From Polymorphospora lycopeni (GTDB lineage: Bacteria > Actinomycetota > Actinomycetes > Mycobacteriales > Micromonosporaceae): DNA of 64,000 nt. Below, piece after piece: positions 17,531 through 25,769 of this stretch. Each line of letters opens with the position of its first letter. The first letter of the stretch is position 1. A program made the translations under genes and the position numbers. The notes under the pieces are model-generated. The model saw nothing but the letters and a program-made list of their open reading frames with translations. It made no database searches and was not told the origin of the DNA. The stretch lies in the NCBI RefSeq assembly GCF_042237075.1, contig NZ_JBCGDC010000005.1:60385-124384 (forward strand). Reading direction: 5' to 3'.

Positions 17531-19123
17531 GTGACCGGACAGCCGAGCGCCACCGAGATCAACGTCCACAGCACCGCCGGCAAGCTGGCCGACCTGGAAC
17601 GCCGGGTCGACGAGGCGGTCCACGCCGGGTCCGCGCGGGCCGTGGAGAAGCAGCACGCCCGGGGCAAGAAGACGGCCCGGGAACGGATCGCGATGCTGCT
17701 CGACGAGGGCTCGTTCGTCGAACTCGACGAACTCGCCCGGCACCGCTCCACCAACTTCGGACTGGACAAGACCCGCCCGTACGGCGACGGCGTGATCACC
17801 GGCTACGGCACCGTCGACGGCCGTCAGGTGTGCGTCTTCGCCCAGGACTTCACCGTCTTCGGCGGATCGCTCGGCGAGGTCTTCGGCCAGAAGATCGTCA
17901 AGGTCATGGACCTGGCGATGAAGACGGGGTGCCCGATCGTCGGCATCAACGACTCCGGCGGCGCCCGCATCCAGGAGGGCGTGGTCAGCCTCGGCCTCTA
18001 CGGCGAGATCTTCTTCCGCAACGTGCGCGCCTCCGGCGTCATCCCGCAGATCTCCCTGGTCATGGGACCGTGCGCGGGCGGCGCCGTCTACTCCCCCGCC
18101 GTCACCGACTTCACCGTCATGGTCGACCAGACGTCGCACATGTTCATCACCGGCCCCGACGTGATCAAGACGGTCACCGGCGAGGACGTGGCGATGGAAG
18201 ACCTCGGCGGCGCGCGCACCCACAACACCAAGAGCGGCAACGCGCACTACCTCGCCACCGACGAGGACGACGCGATCGAGTACGTCAGGGCGCTGCTCTC
18301 CTACCTGCCGGCCAACAACTTCGACGAGCCGCCGACGTTCCCGGTCGAGGCGGACCTCGCGGTCTCCGACACCGACCGGGAACTCGACACGCTCATCCCC
18401 GACTCGGCCAACCAGCCGTACGACATGCACCGGGTCATCGAGCACGTCCTCGACGACGGCGAGTTCCTGGAGGTGCAGCCGCTCTACGCGCAGAACATCG
18501 TGATCGGCTTCGGCCGGGTCGAGGGGCGCCCGGTCGGCGTCGTCGCCAACCAGCCGATGCACTTCGCCGGCACCCTCGACATCGCCGCCTCGGAGAAGGC
18601 CGCCCGGTTCGTCCGCACCTGCGACGCGTTCAACATCCCGGTCCTGACCTTCGTCGACGTACCCGGGTTCCTGCCCGGCACCGGCCAGGAGTGGGACGGC
18701 ATCATCCGGCGCGGTGCCAAGCTCATCTACGCGTACGCCGAGGCCACCGTCCCCAAGGTCACCGTGATCACCCGCAAGGCGTACGGCGGGGCGTACGACG
18801 TCATGGGGTCCAAGCACCTCGGCGCCGACCTCAACTTCGCCTGGCCGACCGCGCAGATCGCGGTGATGGGCGCCCAGGGAGCGGTCAACATCCTCTACCG
18901 CGCCGAACTGGCCGCCGCCGACGACCCGACCGCCGTACGGGCCGAGAAGATCGCTCAGTACGAGGAGACCCTGGCCAACCCGTACGTGGCGGCCGAACGC
19001 GGCTACGTCGACTCGGTCATCGCGCCGTCCGAGACCCGCCGGCAGATCGTGCGCGCCCTGCGGGTGCTGCGGACCAAGCGGGAGACGTTGCCGCCCAAGA
19101 AGCACGGCAACATCCCGCTGTAA
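17531..19123 (+). CDS. accD: Acyl-CoA (propionyl-/acetyl-CoA) carboxylase beta subunit (carboxyltransferase)
   Basis: Protein of 530 residues, full length for PccB/AccD5-type carboxyltransferase subunits. They transfer carboxyl from biotin on the alpha subunit to acyl-CoA, giving methylmalonyl-CoA or malonyl-CoA. It shows the two crotonase-fold oxyanion motifs: INDSGGARIQEG and GPCAGGAVYSPA in the N half, and the GPVDVPGFLPG-like VDVPGFLPGTGQEWDG with RKAYGGAYDVMGS in the C half. The C terminus KHGNIPL is typical. GTG at 17531; TACGAT at about 17518-17523 suggests a leaderless message. Its epsilon and alpha partners are at 23724 and 28445, an interrupted version of the usual arrangement. Confidence 0.93.
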   Translation: MTGQPSATEINVHSTAGKLADLERRVDEAVHAGSARAVEKQHARGKKTARERIAMLLDEGSFVELDELARHRSTNFGLDKTRPYGDGVITGYGTVDGRQVCVFAQDFTVFGGSLGEVFGQKIVKVMDLAMKTGCPIVGINDSGGARIQEGVVSLGLYGEIFFRNVRASGVIPQISLVMGPCAGGAVYSPAVTDFTVMVDQTSHMFITGPDVIKTVTGEDVAMEDLGGARTHNTKSGNAHYLATDEDDAIEYVRALLSYLPANNFDEPPTFPVEADLAVSDTDRELDTLIPDSANQPYDMHRVIEHVLDDGEFLEVQPLYAQNIVIGFGRVEGRPVGVVANQPMHFAGTLDIAASEKAARFVRTCDAFNIPVLTFVDVPGFLPGTGQEWDGIIRRGAKLIYAYAEATVPKVTVITRKAYGGAYDVMGSKHLGADLNFAWPTAQIAVMGAQGAVNILYRAELAAADDPTAVRAEKIAQYEETLANPYVAAERGYVDSVIAPSETRRQIVRALRVLRTKRETLPPKKHGNIPL

Positions 19124-19130
19124 CCCGGAC

Positions 19131-19156
19131 CGCCGGGCGGCGACCACCGCCCGGCG
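19131..19156. terminator. Terminator hairpin after accD
   Basis: Ten-base perfect arms (19131-19140 and 19147-19156) with a 6-base loop, starting 7 bases past the accD stop. It also lies at the end of the convergent decayed gene. Confidence 0.7.
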
Positions 19157-19160
19157 TCGG

Positions 19161-19889
19161 TCAGCATCCGGAGTTGGCCAAGGTGCACAGCCGCTCCACG
19201 GCCCGGGCCACGATCGCGTCGGTCCGCTGCCGGTCGTCGGACACAATCACCACGACCGCGTACAGGTCGCCGAAGCGTAGCGCCACGTACATATGGACCC
19301 GCACTGACTCGATCTCGTCCTCCTCGACGACGGGGCTGCTGCCGTCCTCCACCGGCTGTCGGAGCACCCACTGCGACGCCATCACCGGGCTCGATATGCC
19401 TGCCTCTGGGTCGGACAGGATCTTGGTCGCGTTGTACGGTCGAGCCCACATGCTGGGGGCCAGGGCGGCCCCCAGCAACAACGAGGGAGGCCGGGCGGAA
19501 CCTTCTAAGGGAGCTTGTCCGGGTCGATGCGTGAGCCGTCGGGGTTCAGCCCGACCGGGTGACGGCTGAACAGTCCGGGCCCGACGTCTTCCGGTTGGAA
19601 CACTGCACTGTCCGGGATCTCCACCCGCACGCCGCCCGGCCCGGCCGGCAGGCCCGCTGGCACGTCGGGCGGGCTCCCGTCGGGACCGCCCAGTGGGGCC
19701 AGGTACCCGAAGACCATGGCGAGTAGCGCCGACGATGGCGCGTACCCGGGTCCGCCGGCGCGACCGGGCACGGATCTCCTCCGGCGCCGGCCAGGAGACC
19801 CCTTCGAGGTCGAGTGCGACTGCCGCGGTACCGCCGGTCCGGGAACGGGATCGCCGTCGGCAACGGACGGCGCCTGTGGAATCACGCAT
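19161..19889 (-). pseudogene. Frameshifted partner gene of a SigE-family sigma factor
   Basis: Three protein-like segments lie in order but in different frames. The N terminus (from about 19889) contains ALDLEGVSWPAPEEIRARSRRRTRVRA, quoted as DLEGVSWPAPEEIRARS, like the regulatory proteins usually encoded after SigE-type sigma genes. The middle (about 19720-19510) contains VEIPDSAVFQPEDVGPGLF. The C terminus (about 19500-19161) contains WVLRQPVEDG and FGDLYAVVVIVSDDRQRTDAIVARAV. Two frame changes, near 19730 and near 19510, are needed to join them. It is either a real pseudogene or two sequencing errors; the neighbouring sigma gene needs two more. The product would be a membrane-linked or secreted sensor-like protein. 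Confidence 0.5.
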
Positions 19890-20380
19890 CGATGGCCTCC
19901 TTCGAGTCGATGATGGCGAGCAGATCGGCCAGTGCCGCCCGGCCGCGCGACAGCCGCGCCTTGACCGTGCCGACCGGCGCCCGGGTCTCCCGGGCCACCT
20001 CCGCGACCGGCAGCCCGACCAGGTGATGCAGTGCGATCACGGTGCGCTGCTCCTCGGGCAGCCGGCGCAGGGCCGCCACGACCGCGCCCGTGTCGTGCTC
20101 GGCGGCGCCGCCTCGTCCGCCGGACCGTGCCGCAGGTAGGCGCGGGCCCGGCTACGCAGGCTGCGCCAGCGGCTGACCGCGACCGCGCGGCCACCACCCG
20201 TACCCAGGACTCCGGGTCGTGGTGGTCGCGGACGGTTGACCAGCGCTGCCAGGCCCGGACGTACGCCTCCTGCACCGCGTCCCGCGCCTCGGACCGGTCG
20301 CCGGTCAACAGGTAGACGTACCCGAGCACCCGTTGTCGGCTGCACCGGTAGAACTCGTCGAAGCCCTCGGTATCGGGCAC
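19882..20380 (-). pseudogene. Frameshifted SigE-family RNA polymerase sigma factor
   Basis: The GTG at 20380 has a GGGAGGT ribosome site and opens a clear region 2: FDEFYRCSRQRVLGYVYLLTG, then SEARDAVQEAYVRAWQRW (quoted separately). After ESWVRVVAAR the frame must change near 20195 to continue as VAVSRWRSLRSRARAYLRHG. It must change again near 20095 to reach region 4: AALRRLPEEQRTVIALHHL, then VGLPVAEVARETRAPVGTVKA. Both changes occur in short G/C runs, so single-base errors in the draft are possible. If real, the factor ends early, without region 4. The stop overlaps the start of the partner gene, as in intact pairs. Confidence 0.6.
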
Positions 20381-20471
20381 CCGCACCTCCCTGGTGTCGC
20401 AGGCAATACGCCTGGCACCCGGCCGGAGGTTGCAGATCTTGAGAATTTCCCGCCGGCTGGCCGGACCGCGC

Positions 20472-21212
20472 TCAGAGCGGCAGGTCGAGCCCGTCCAGCG
20501 CGGGAGCGGCCAGCATCGCGGCACCGACCAGCAGGGCCAGCACGTTGACCGCGCCGAAGACGCCGACCCAGACCAGCCCCGGAATCCGGGTCAGCCAGGC
20601 GAGCTGGTCGGCATCGGACTCCGGCATCCCGCCGCGCCGGCGCAGCCGCTGCAGCTCACCGACCGGCCGTACCCCGCCGAGGAGCAGGAACCAGACCCCG
20701 GTGTACGCGAACGCGGCCTGCACGTCCGGCGGAGCGAAGTAGGAGACGCCGAGCACCACCCCGGTGGTGACCACGATGGACACGATGCCGAAGACGTTGC
20801 GGATCATCACGAGCATCGCCAGCAGCAGCGCGACCGCGATCCACAGCAGCAGGGTGATCCGGTTGCCGCCGAGCAGCCAGGCACCGGCGAGCCCGATCAG
20901 GGACGGGGCGATGTAGCCGGCGAGCAGGGTGAACACCATCCCGGGGCCGGTCGGGCGGCCGGCCGACAGGGTCAGTCCGGAGGTGTCGGAATGCAGCCGG
21001 ATGCCGTGCAGCTTGCGCCCGGTGAGCAGGGCCGCCAGGGCGTGCCCGCCCTCGTGGGCGATGGTGATCGCGTTACGGCCGATCCGCCACGGCAGCCGGG
21101 TCAGCACCACCAGGAGCGCGAGCAGGGCCGTCACCAGCACGAGCAGCGGCGGCGGGTCCGGCTGCGCACCGAACAGGCGGTTCCAGAGGTCTGTCAGCCC
21201 GTCGATCGACAC
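20472..21212 (-). CDS. M50 family (site-2 protease-like) membrane metalloprotease
   Basis: Protein of 246 residues with about six hydrophobic helices. The zinc motif HEGGHALAALLTGRK (HExxH) is in the second helix, as in the M50B peptidases; the following GIRLHSDTSGLTLSAG is typical of the actinobacterial subgroup. Such proteases cut other membrane proteins within the membrane, often anti-sigma factors. It lies 92 bases upstream of the decayed SigE-type sigma gene on the same strand, an interesting but unproven link. GTG at 21212. The substrate is unknown. Confidence 0.8.
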   Translation of the reverse strand: MSIDGLTDLWNRLFGAQPDPPPLLVLVTALLALLVVLTRLPWRIGRNAITIAHEGGHALAALLTGRKLHGIRLHSDTSGLTLSAGRPTGPGMVFTLLAGYIAPSLIGLAGAWLLGGNRITLLLWIAVALLLAMLVMIRNVFGIVSIVVTTGVVLGVSYFAPPDVQAAFAYTGVWFLLLGGVRPVGELQRLRRRGGMPESDADQLAWLTRIPGLVWVGVFGAVNVLALLVGAAMLAAPALDGLDLPL

Positions 21213-21250
21213 AGTCCGCGAGCCTACCCGTCCGGTCGCGTACGCCGAGA

Positions 21251-23620
21251 TCAGCTACGGACCGGGCGGAACCCGGCGGCGATCACGTCGAACATCGCCA
21301 GGTCGTCGTTCCACCGGTCCTCGGTCGTCGACCAGTAGATCGCGTACGCCTTGTCCGGGGCGGTGATGAAGCCACGGTTGCGGACATGCAGCTTGTTGCC
21401 CCGGTTGCTGGTGTAGGTCCACTCCCAGTCGGCGGCCTTGTCCCAGTAGTCGACCGCCCGGATCTCGCCCACCCGCTGGTAGTTGCGCGTCGTCGACCGC
21501 CGGTGCCCCTCCTTCGACCTCCAGTCCGCGACCGGGTCGGGTTGCGGCTGGTCGGTCTGGTCGATCATCAGCAGCCGGCCGAACCGGGGCTCCTCGAACC
21601 TGACCCGGGTCGCTTCCCGCCGGACCTGCCAGCCCTCGGGCACCGGGACGGAGAAGCCGGTCGGGTCCCGGTGCAACCGCCAGCCCTCCGGCACCACCGG
21701 GTCGCCCAGTCCGGTCGGCTCCGGACTTGGGGTGGGGCTGGGAGGCGCGGCGCTGGTCGGGGCAGGCTCGGGTGTCGCGGACGGCGTCTCGGCGGCACCG
21801 GTTTCGGCCGGGGCGCTGGTGGGCACGTCCGTCGGCGGGGCGACGGACCGCTCGCCGTCATCGTTACCGAGATAGGGCACCAGGATGGCGACCAGCAGCA
21901 CCAGGATGACGGCGAGCGCGGCGCCCAGCCAGATCCGCTGCTTCCGGTCGGGGCTGGATCGTCCGGGTATCTCGGCGGCCCCGATCACCGTCGTCGGCTC
22001 ACCGCTGACCACGGTCGTACGACCGGGGTCCGTTCCGGTCCGCTGTGCCGGTAGGGCAACCGGGGTCGACCTGGCCGGCTTCGCGGCCGGCTCGGGGGTG
22101 GACTTCGCCGTCGTCGGCGTGGGGCGCTCGGGCGCGGCCGCCTTGTCCTCGGCGCCCGCCTCGTCTTCGATGGCCGCCTTGTCTTCGACGGCGGTCTTGT
22201 CTTCGGTGCCCGTCTTGTCTTCGGTGGCCGTCTTGCCTTCGGTGGCCGTCTTGCCTTCGGTGGCAATGGCCCCGTCGGCCGGGCCGGTCTTGACTGTGCC
22301 GGCCTGCTCGGGCGTATCGGCCGTCGCGGTGTCGGCGGCATCCTGCCCGGCGGCGGTGCCCGCGGCGACCGCCGCGGCACCGGACGGCTCCGACCGGGCG
22401 TCGCGGTCGGCCGGCTTGCCCACCGTCAGGTTTCCGGTCTGCCGGACCACGACGGTCCGGTCCGCCGCGGTCGGCGACTCCGACCGGGCCGGCTTCACCA
22501 CCGCCGTACGGTCCGCGGGCTGCGACTGGCCCACCACCGCCGTGCGGTCCACGGCCGGGGACTGTTCCACCACCGCTGTCTCGTCGGCCGGCACGGTCGG
22601 TACGGACACAGCCGGGTCGTCGCCGGCTGCCGGTGATACCGGTGCCGGTGACACGGGGGCCGGCGACACGGGGGCCGGCGACACCGGCGTGCCGGTCCTC
22701 GGCGTACGTTGCCCCGGAACGACGGTCGGGCGGGGCTCGCGCGGCCCGAGCGGGCTCGGCCGCCGGGCCCCCTCCAACAGCGACAGACCGATCTTCGGGC
22801 GTCGGCCGGCGGCGCGACGGAGCAGCCGTTCGGCCTCGGCCGCGTTGATCCGTGTCTCGGGATCCTTGCGCAGCAGGCCGGCGAGCACCGGCTTGAGCGG
22901 GCCCGCCTTCTTGGAGACCGGGGGCGGCTCGGTGGCCAGGGCGGCGAGGGTCGCGATCGCCGACGGCCGCGCGTACGGCGACGCGCCCTCGATCGCCGCG
23001 TAGAGGGTCGCGCCCAGCGACCAGAGGTCGGCCTCCGGCCCGTTGTTGCCGTCGCGGGCGCGTTCCGGCGCGATGTAGGCCGGCGAACCGAGCACCAGCC
23101 CGGTCCGGGTGACGTTGGGGTCGCCGGGAACGGTGGCCAGCCCGAAGTCGGTGAGCACGACCCGGCCGTCCTCGCCGAGCAGGACGTTGCCCGGCTTGAC
23201 GTCGCGGTGCACGACCCCGGAGCGGTGGGCCGCCCGCAGGGCGCCGAGAACCCCGATGCCGATCTCGACGGCACGCGCCGGGGTCACCGGGCCATCGCTG
23301 GCGAGAACGTCCTGCAACGACCGCGACGGGACGTACTCCATGACGATCCACGGGTCGGCGTCGGTGCGCAGGACGTCGAAGACCCGTACGACGTTGATGT
23401 GGTTGAGGCGGGCGATGGCCCGCGCCTCGCGCAGCGAACGCTCCCGCATCTCGCGGCGCTCGTCCTCGGTCAGGCCAGGCGGCGGCACCAGTTCCTTGAT
23501 CGCCACGTCGCGGTGCAGCACCTCGTCGCGGGCCCGCCACACCCTGCCCATGCCGCCCTGACCGAGCGGCTCGACTAGCCGGTAACGGTCGGCGATAAGT
23601 TGGGACGGCACGGCGGACAT
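21251..23620 (-). CDS. Transmembrane Ser/Thr protein kinase with repetitive juxtamembrane linker
   Basis: Protein of 789 residues. The Hanks-type kinase domain spans residues about 10-265: glycine loop LGQGGMGRVW, Lys42, catalytic HRDVKPGN with Asp140, and DFG at 158-160. A Pro/Thr/Ala-rich linker of roughly 270 residues has PVSPA repeated four times and a string of TEGKTA/TEDKTA-like hexapeptides. One helix (WLGAALAVILVLLVAILVPYL) then spans the membrane. An extracellular domain of about 170 residues, with GWQVRREATRVRFEEPRFG and a tryptophan-rich end, may sense a ligand; it is not PASTA. The ATG at 23620 places the kinase at the N terminus. Confidence 0.9.
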   Translation of the reverse strand: MSAVPSQLIADRYRLVEPLGQGGMGRVWRARDEVLHRDVAIKELVPPPGLTEDERREMRERSLREARAIARLNHINVVRVFDVLRTDADPWIVMEYVPSRSLQDVLASDGPVTPARAVEIGIGVLGALRAAHRSGVVHRDVKPGNVLLGEDGRVVLTDFGLATVPGDPNVTRTGLVLGSPAYIAPERARDGNNGPEADLWSLGATLYAAIEGASPYARPSAIATLAALATEPPPVSKKAGPLKPVLAGLLRKDPETRINAAEAERLLRRAAGRRPKIGLSLLEGARRPSPLGPREPRPTVVPGQRTPRTGTPVSPAPVSPAPVSPAPVSPAAGDDPAVSVPTVPADETAVVEQSPAVDRTAVVGQSQPADRTAVVKPARSESPTAADRTVVVRQTGNLTVGKPADRDARSEPSGAAAVAAGTAAGQDAADTATADTPEQAGTVKTGPADGAIATEGKTATEGKTATEDKTGTEDKTAVEDKAAIEDEAGAEDKAAAPERPTPTTAKSTPEPAAKPARSTPVALPAQRTGTDPGRTTVVSGEPTTVIGAAEIPGRSSPDRKQRIWLGAALAVILVLLVAILVPYLGNDDGERSVAPPTDVPTSAPAETGAAETPSATPEPAPTSAAPPSPTPSPEPTGLGDPVVPEGWRLHRDPTGFSVPVPEGWQVRREATRVRFEEPRFGRLLMIDQTDQPQPDPVADWRSKEGHRRSTTRNYQRVGEIRAVDYWDKAADWEWTYTSNRGNKLHVRNRGFITAPDKAYAIYWSTTEDRWNDDLAMFDVIAAGFRPVRS

Positions 23621-23723
23621 CCCGTGCACGGTACCCGGACGAGTTGAGGGTCACACCTGCGCCACGCGCGGGTGTGAGGCGTACGTCAGTGCCGGTGCCG
23701 GCGCGGCGGCGTACGCTCCTGGC

Positions 23724-23945
23724 ATGTCGGAGGCAGATCCGCAGTTCAGCGTGGTAAGAGGCACCCCCACGGCCGAGGAACTCGCCGCTCTCGTCGGAGT
23801 CCTCTTCGCCCGGTCCCGACCGGCCGCCGCTCCGACGCCCGCACCCCGGCTCTCCCCCTGGGTCCGGGCCGCCCGTCCCGGCGCCGGAGGCGCGCTCGTC
23901 CGGCCGGGTGCCGACGGCTGGCGGGCATCCGCCCTCCCGCGCTGA
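23724..23945 (+). CDS. accE: Acyl-CoA carboxylase epsilon subunit
   Basis: Protein of 73 residues. FSVVRGTPTAEELAALVGVL is the hallmark of the small actinobacterial epsilon subunit that binds and stabilises the AccD carboxyltransferase. The C terminus after an Ala/Pro linker ends in the basic, tryptophan-containing GWRASALPR. ATG at 23724, with TACGCT about 6 bases upstream and no ribosome site, suggests a leaderless message. In other actinobacteria accE directly follows accD. Here about 4.6 kb of minus-strand genes separate them, and the three-gene cassette follows. Confidence 0.85.
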   Translation: MSEADPQFSVVRGTPTAEELAALVGVLFARSRPAAAPTPAPRLSPWVRAARPGAGGALVRPGADGWRASALPR

Positions 23946-24045
23946 TTCACCGCTCAGCAGCCCGCCCGGCCCCTGGTTCGGGGCTGCCAACCAACCCGAC
24001 AGCCAGCTACCCTCGGATACCTCATCGTGACGCTGGGGAGGGTCC

Positions 24046-24468
24046 GTGGGGCTGGCCGAAGACCACCTGGGTCCACGGTGGCTGCACAGTTACGGCGACA
24101 TCGAGGCCGACATCGGCGCCATGGAGGAGTTCGCGGCCAACCTGGCAGCCGAAGTACGCGACAACTACGCGCCCCACATGTCAGCCGTCTACGAACACAT
24201 GGCGACCGAGATACCGCAGCCCGCCGCACTCTTCGCCGAACTGGTGTCGTTCCTGACCGTGCACCAACTGTCCCAGCAGAGCACGTCCGACCTCGTCTAC
24301 CACTACCACAACGTGACCGGCGGCCTCGCCACCTCGGCAGCTGAGATCAGCCGGAAATACGCTGACACCGACGCGTTCAGCGCCGCCACGGTCACCGACG
24401 TCAACCAGGCCCTCGACCGGACCGCCGCCGCCGCACCGGACGCCGCAACCACCGACCAGGCCAACTGA
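24046..24468 (+). CDS. EspC-like (type VII secretion substrate-like) small helical protein
   Basis: Protein of 140 residues, predicted almost entirely helical and without signal peptide. The end of the helical region, GLATSAAEISRKYADTDAFS, has the YxxxD pattern (Tyr105-Asp109) in the same context as EspC/DUF2580-type ESX substrates, which typically read AAxxYxxTDA. There is no WXG motif. The GTG at 24046 follows GGGGAGGG. Its TGA overlaps the ATG of the next gene (TGATG), so the pair is coupled, as for the heterodimeric partners of type VII secretion. The family call rests on motif and context. Confidence 0.55.
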   Translation: MGLAEDHLGPRWLHSYGDIEADIGAMEEFAANLAAEVRDNYAPHMSAVYEHMATEIPQPAALFAELVSFLTVHQLSQQSTSDLVYHYHNVTGGLATSAAEISRKYADTDAFSAATVTDVNQALDRTAAAAPDAATTDQAN

Positions 24469-25769
24469 TGCGGCTCGAAGTCAACGAACGCGGCGAGCGC
24501 ACCGGATGGCACCTCTTCGACGTGCCAACCATGTGGGCCTTCATGGAAAACCAGCAGACCGACAACCACTGGCGACTCGTCGCCGGCTGGTCCAGGGCCT
24601 ACGAACTGACGTCCACCCACCTGCTCAGACTGAAGACCTACCGGGAAGGCCTGGCCATTGCCTGGCCACCCGAACAGAGCCCGGCCTCGGCCGCCTACTG
24701 CGCCCGCCTCGACTACCTGATCCAGCACGTCCAGCAGGTCCACGACGTCGCGGTCGCCAACTTCAGCACGCTCAGCGTCGTGACGACCGCCATCGCAGCA
24801 TCGCGGGCGGAACTCAAGAAGATCCACGACGAATACGAGGCGGGGTACCAGGCGAGGCTGTCGCACGAGCGGCGGTTCAAGGATCGGAACGCGCCCACGC
24901 CGCCCAACCTGGATTTCGAGAACCTACCCGCCACCCGGCGTGAACTGGAAGAACTGAACGCACGCGCTCGCGCACTCATGTCCAGCCTCAGCAACACCCT
25001 CGTCGAAGCCAGCATCCAAATCAAACAACCACCGCCGTATACACCCCCTAAACTCAGTCGCGATTCCAACGAATCAGTGCTGCACGAGTTCACTTCTGTC
25101 GCCCCGACAATCCCACCAATCACGCCAATACTTCCCCAAGAAGCGACGAATTCGAGCCGACCGAACACCCAACTCGCGCCAACCGTTACACCGCCTGGAA
25201 GTGGGCCAGTACTCGGCAGCAGCGGCACACTAACACCCTTAACACCACCACCCGCAACAACTCCCCCCGCGATCATCACTCATCCAGCGGGCCCCGGGGC
25301 GACCGCTCCACCGATAGCCACCCCTACAACACCGACTATTCCGACAGCCCCACCCCCACCCCTCCCTTCCGGCACACCCATTGGAGCACCATCCACCAAC
25401 AACATGACGCGACAAGGCAGCAACGCCAATGCGATAGCAACACCGCGAGCAATGCCGCCCGGCGGGTTGATTGGCGGAATTCCCACCGCAACCACCACTC
25501 ATTCCCCCACAAGCACACAACCTGCTCGGCGGATCAATTCGTTTGGTGGCGTAATCGGCAGCCCTAGTGCGACAATTGCCCGTACACATCCAGCAAGAAA
25601 TACCGCACCTGAGCCAATCAGGCAATCAATCCGTCACGAGAGCCAAATCAGCCGCCCGTGGGACCCAGATCACCCATGGCTAATCGATCACGGAGTAACA
25701 CCCATACTTCTCCCACCATCAGCGCCCACCCATTTCGATCCTGGCCCAACGATTGGCCAGCACAGGTGA
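24468..25769 (+). CDS. PPE-like helical protein with long proline/threonine-rich C-terminal half
   Basis: Protein of 433 residues. Residues about 1-185 are helical: WRLVAGWSRAYELTSTHLL, then GLAIAWPPEQSPASAAYCAR (WPPEQS at 66-71, reminiscent of the PPE/WXG helical turn), and two long helices with conserved-looking EELNARARALMSSLSNTLVEA. From about residue 186 the sequence is low complexity (Pro, Thr, Ala, Ser, Gly) to the end. Composition changes at the same point, near 25010: upstream codons are G/C-ending, downstream many end in A or T, with a TTA at 25239-25241. The stop overlaps the mycosin start (GTGA), so all three cassette genes are coupled. Confidence 0.6.
   Translation: MRLEVNERGERTGWHLFDVPTMWAFMENQQTDNHWRLVAGWSRAYELTSTHLLRLKTYREGLAIAWPPEQSPASAAYCARLDYLIQHVQQVHDVAVANFSTLSVVTTAIAASRAELKKIHDEYEAGYQARLSHERRFKDRNAPTPPNLDFENLPATRRELEELNARARALMSSLSNTLVEASIQIKQPPPYTPPKLSRDSNESVLHEFTSVAPTIPPITPILPQEATNSSRPNTQLAPTVTPPGSGPVLGSSGTLTPLTPPPATTPPAIITHPAGPGATAPPIATPTTPTIPTAPPPPLPSGTPIGAPSTNNMTRQGSNANAIATPRAMPPGGLIGGIPTATTTHSPTSTQPARRINSFGGVIGSPSATIARTHPARNTAPEPIRQSIRHESQISRPWDPDHPWLIDHGVTPILLPPSAPTHFDPGPTIGQHR

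Noticed and set aside
25658..25765. Longer start of the mycosin gene inside the upstream gene
   Set aside because: It would give a 108-base overlap and put 36 residues before a well-formed signal peptide. The GTG at 25766 overlaps the upstream stop in the usual coupled manner.
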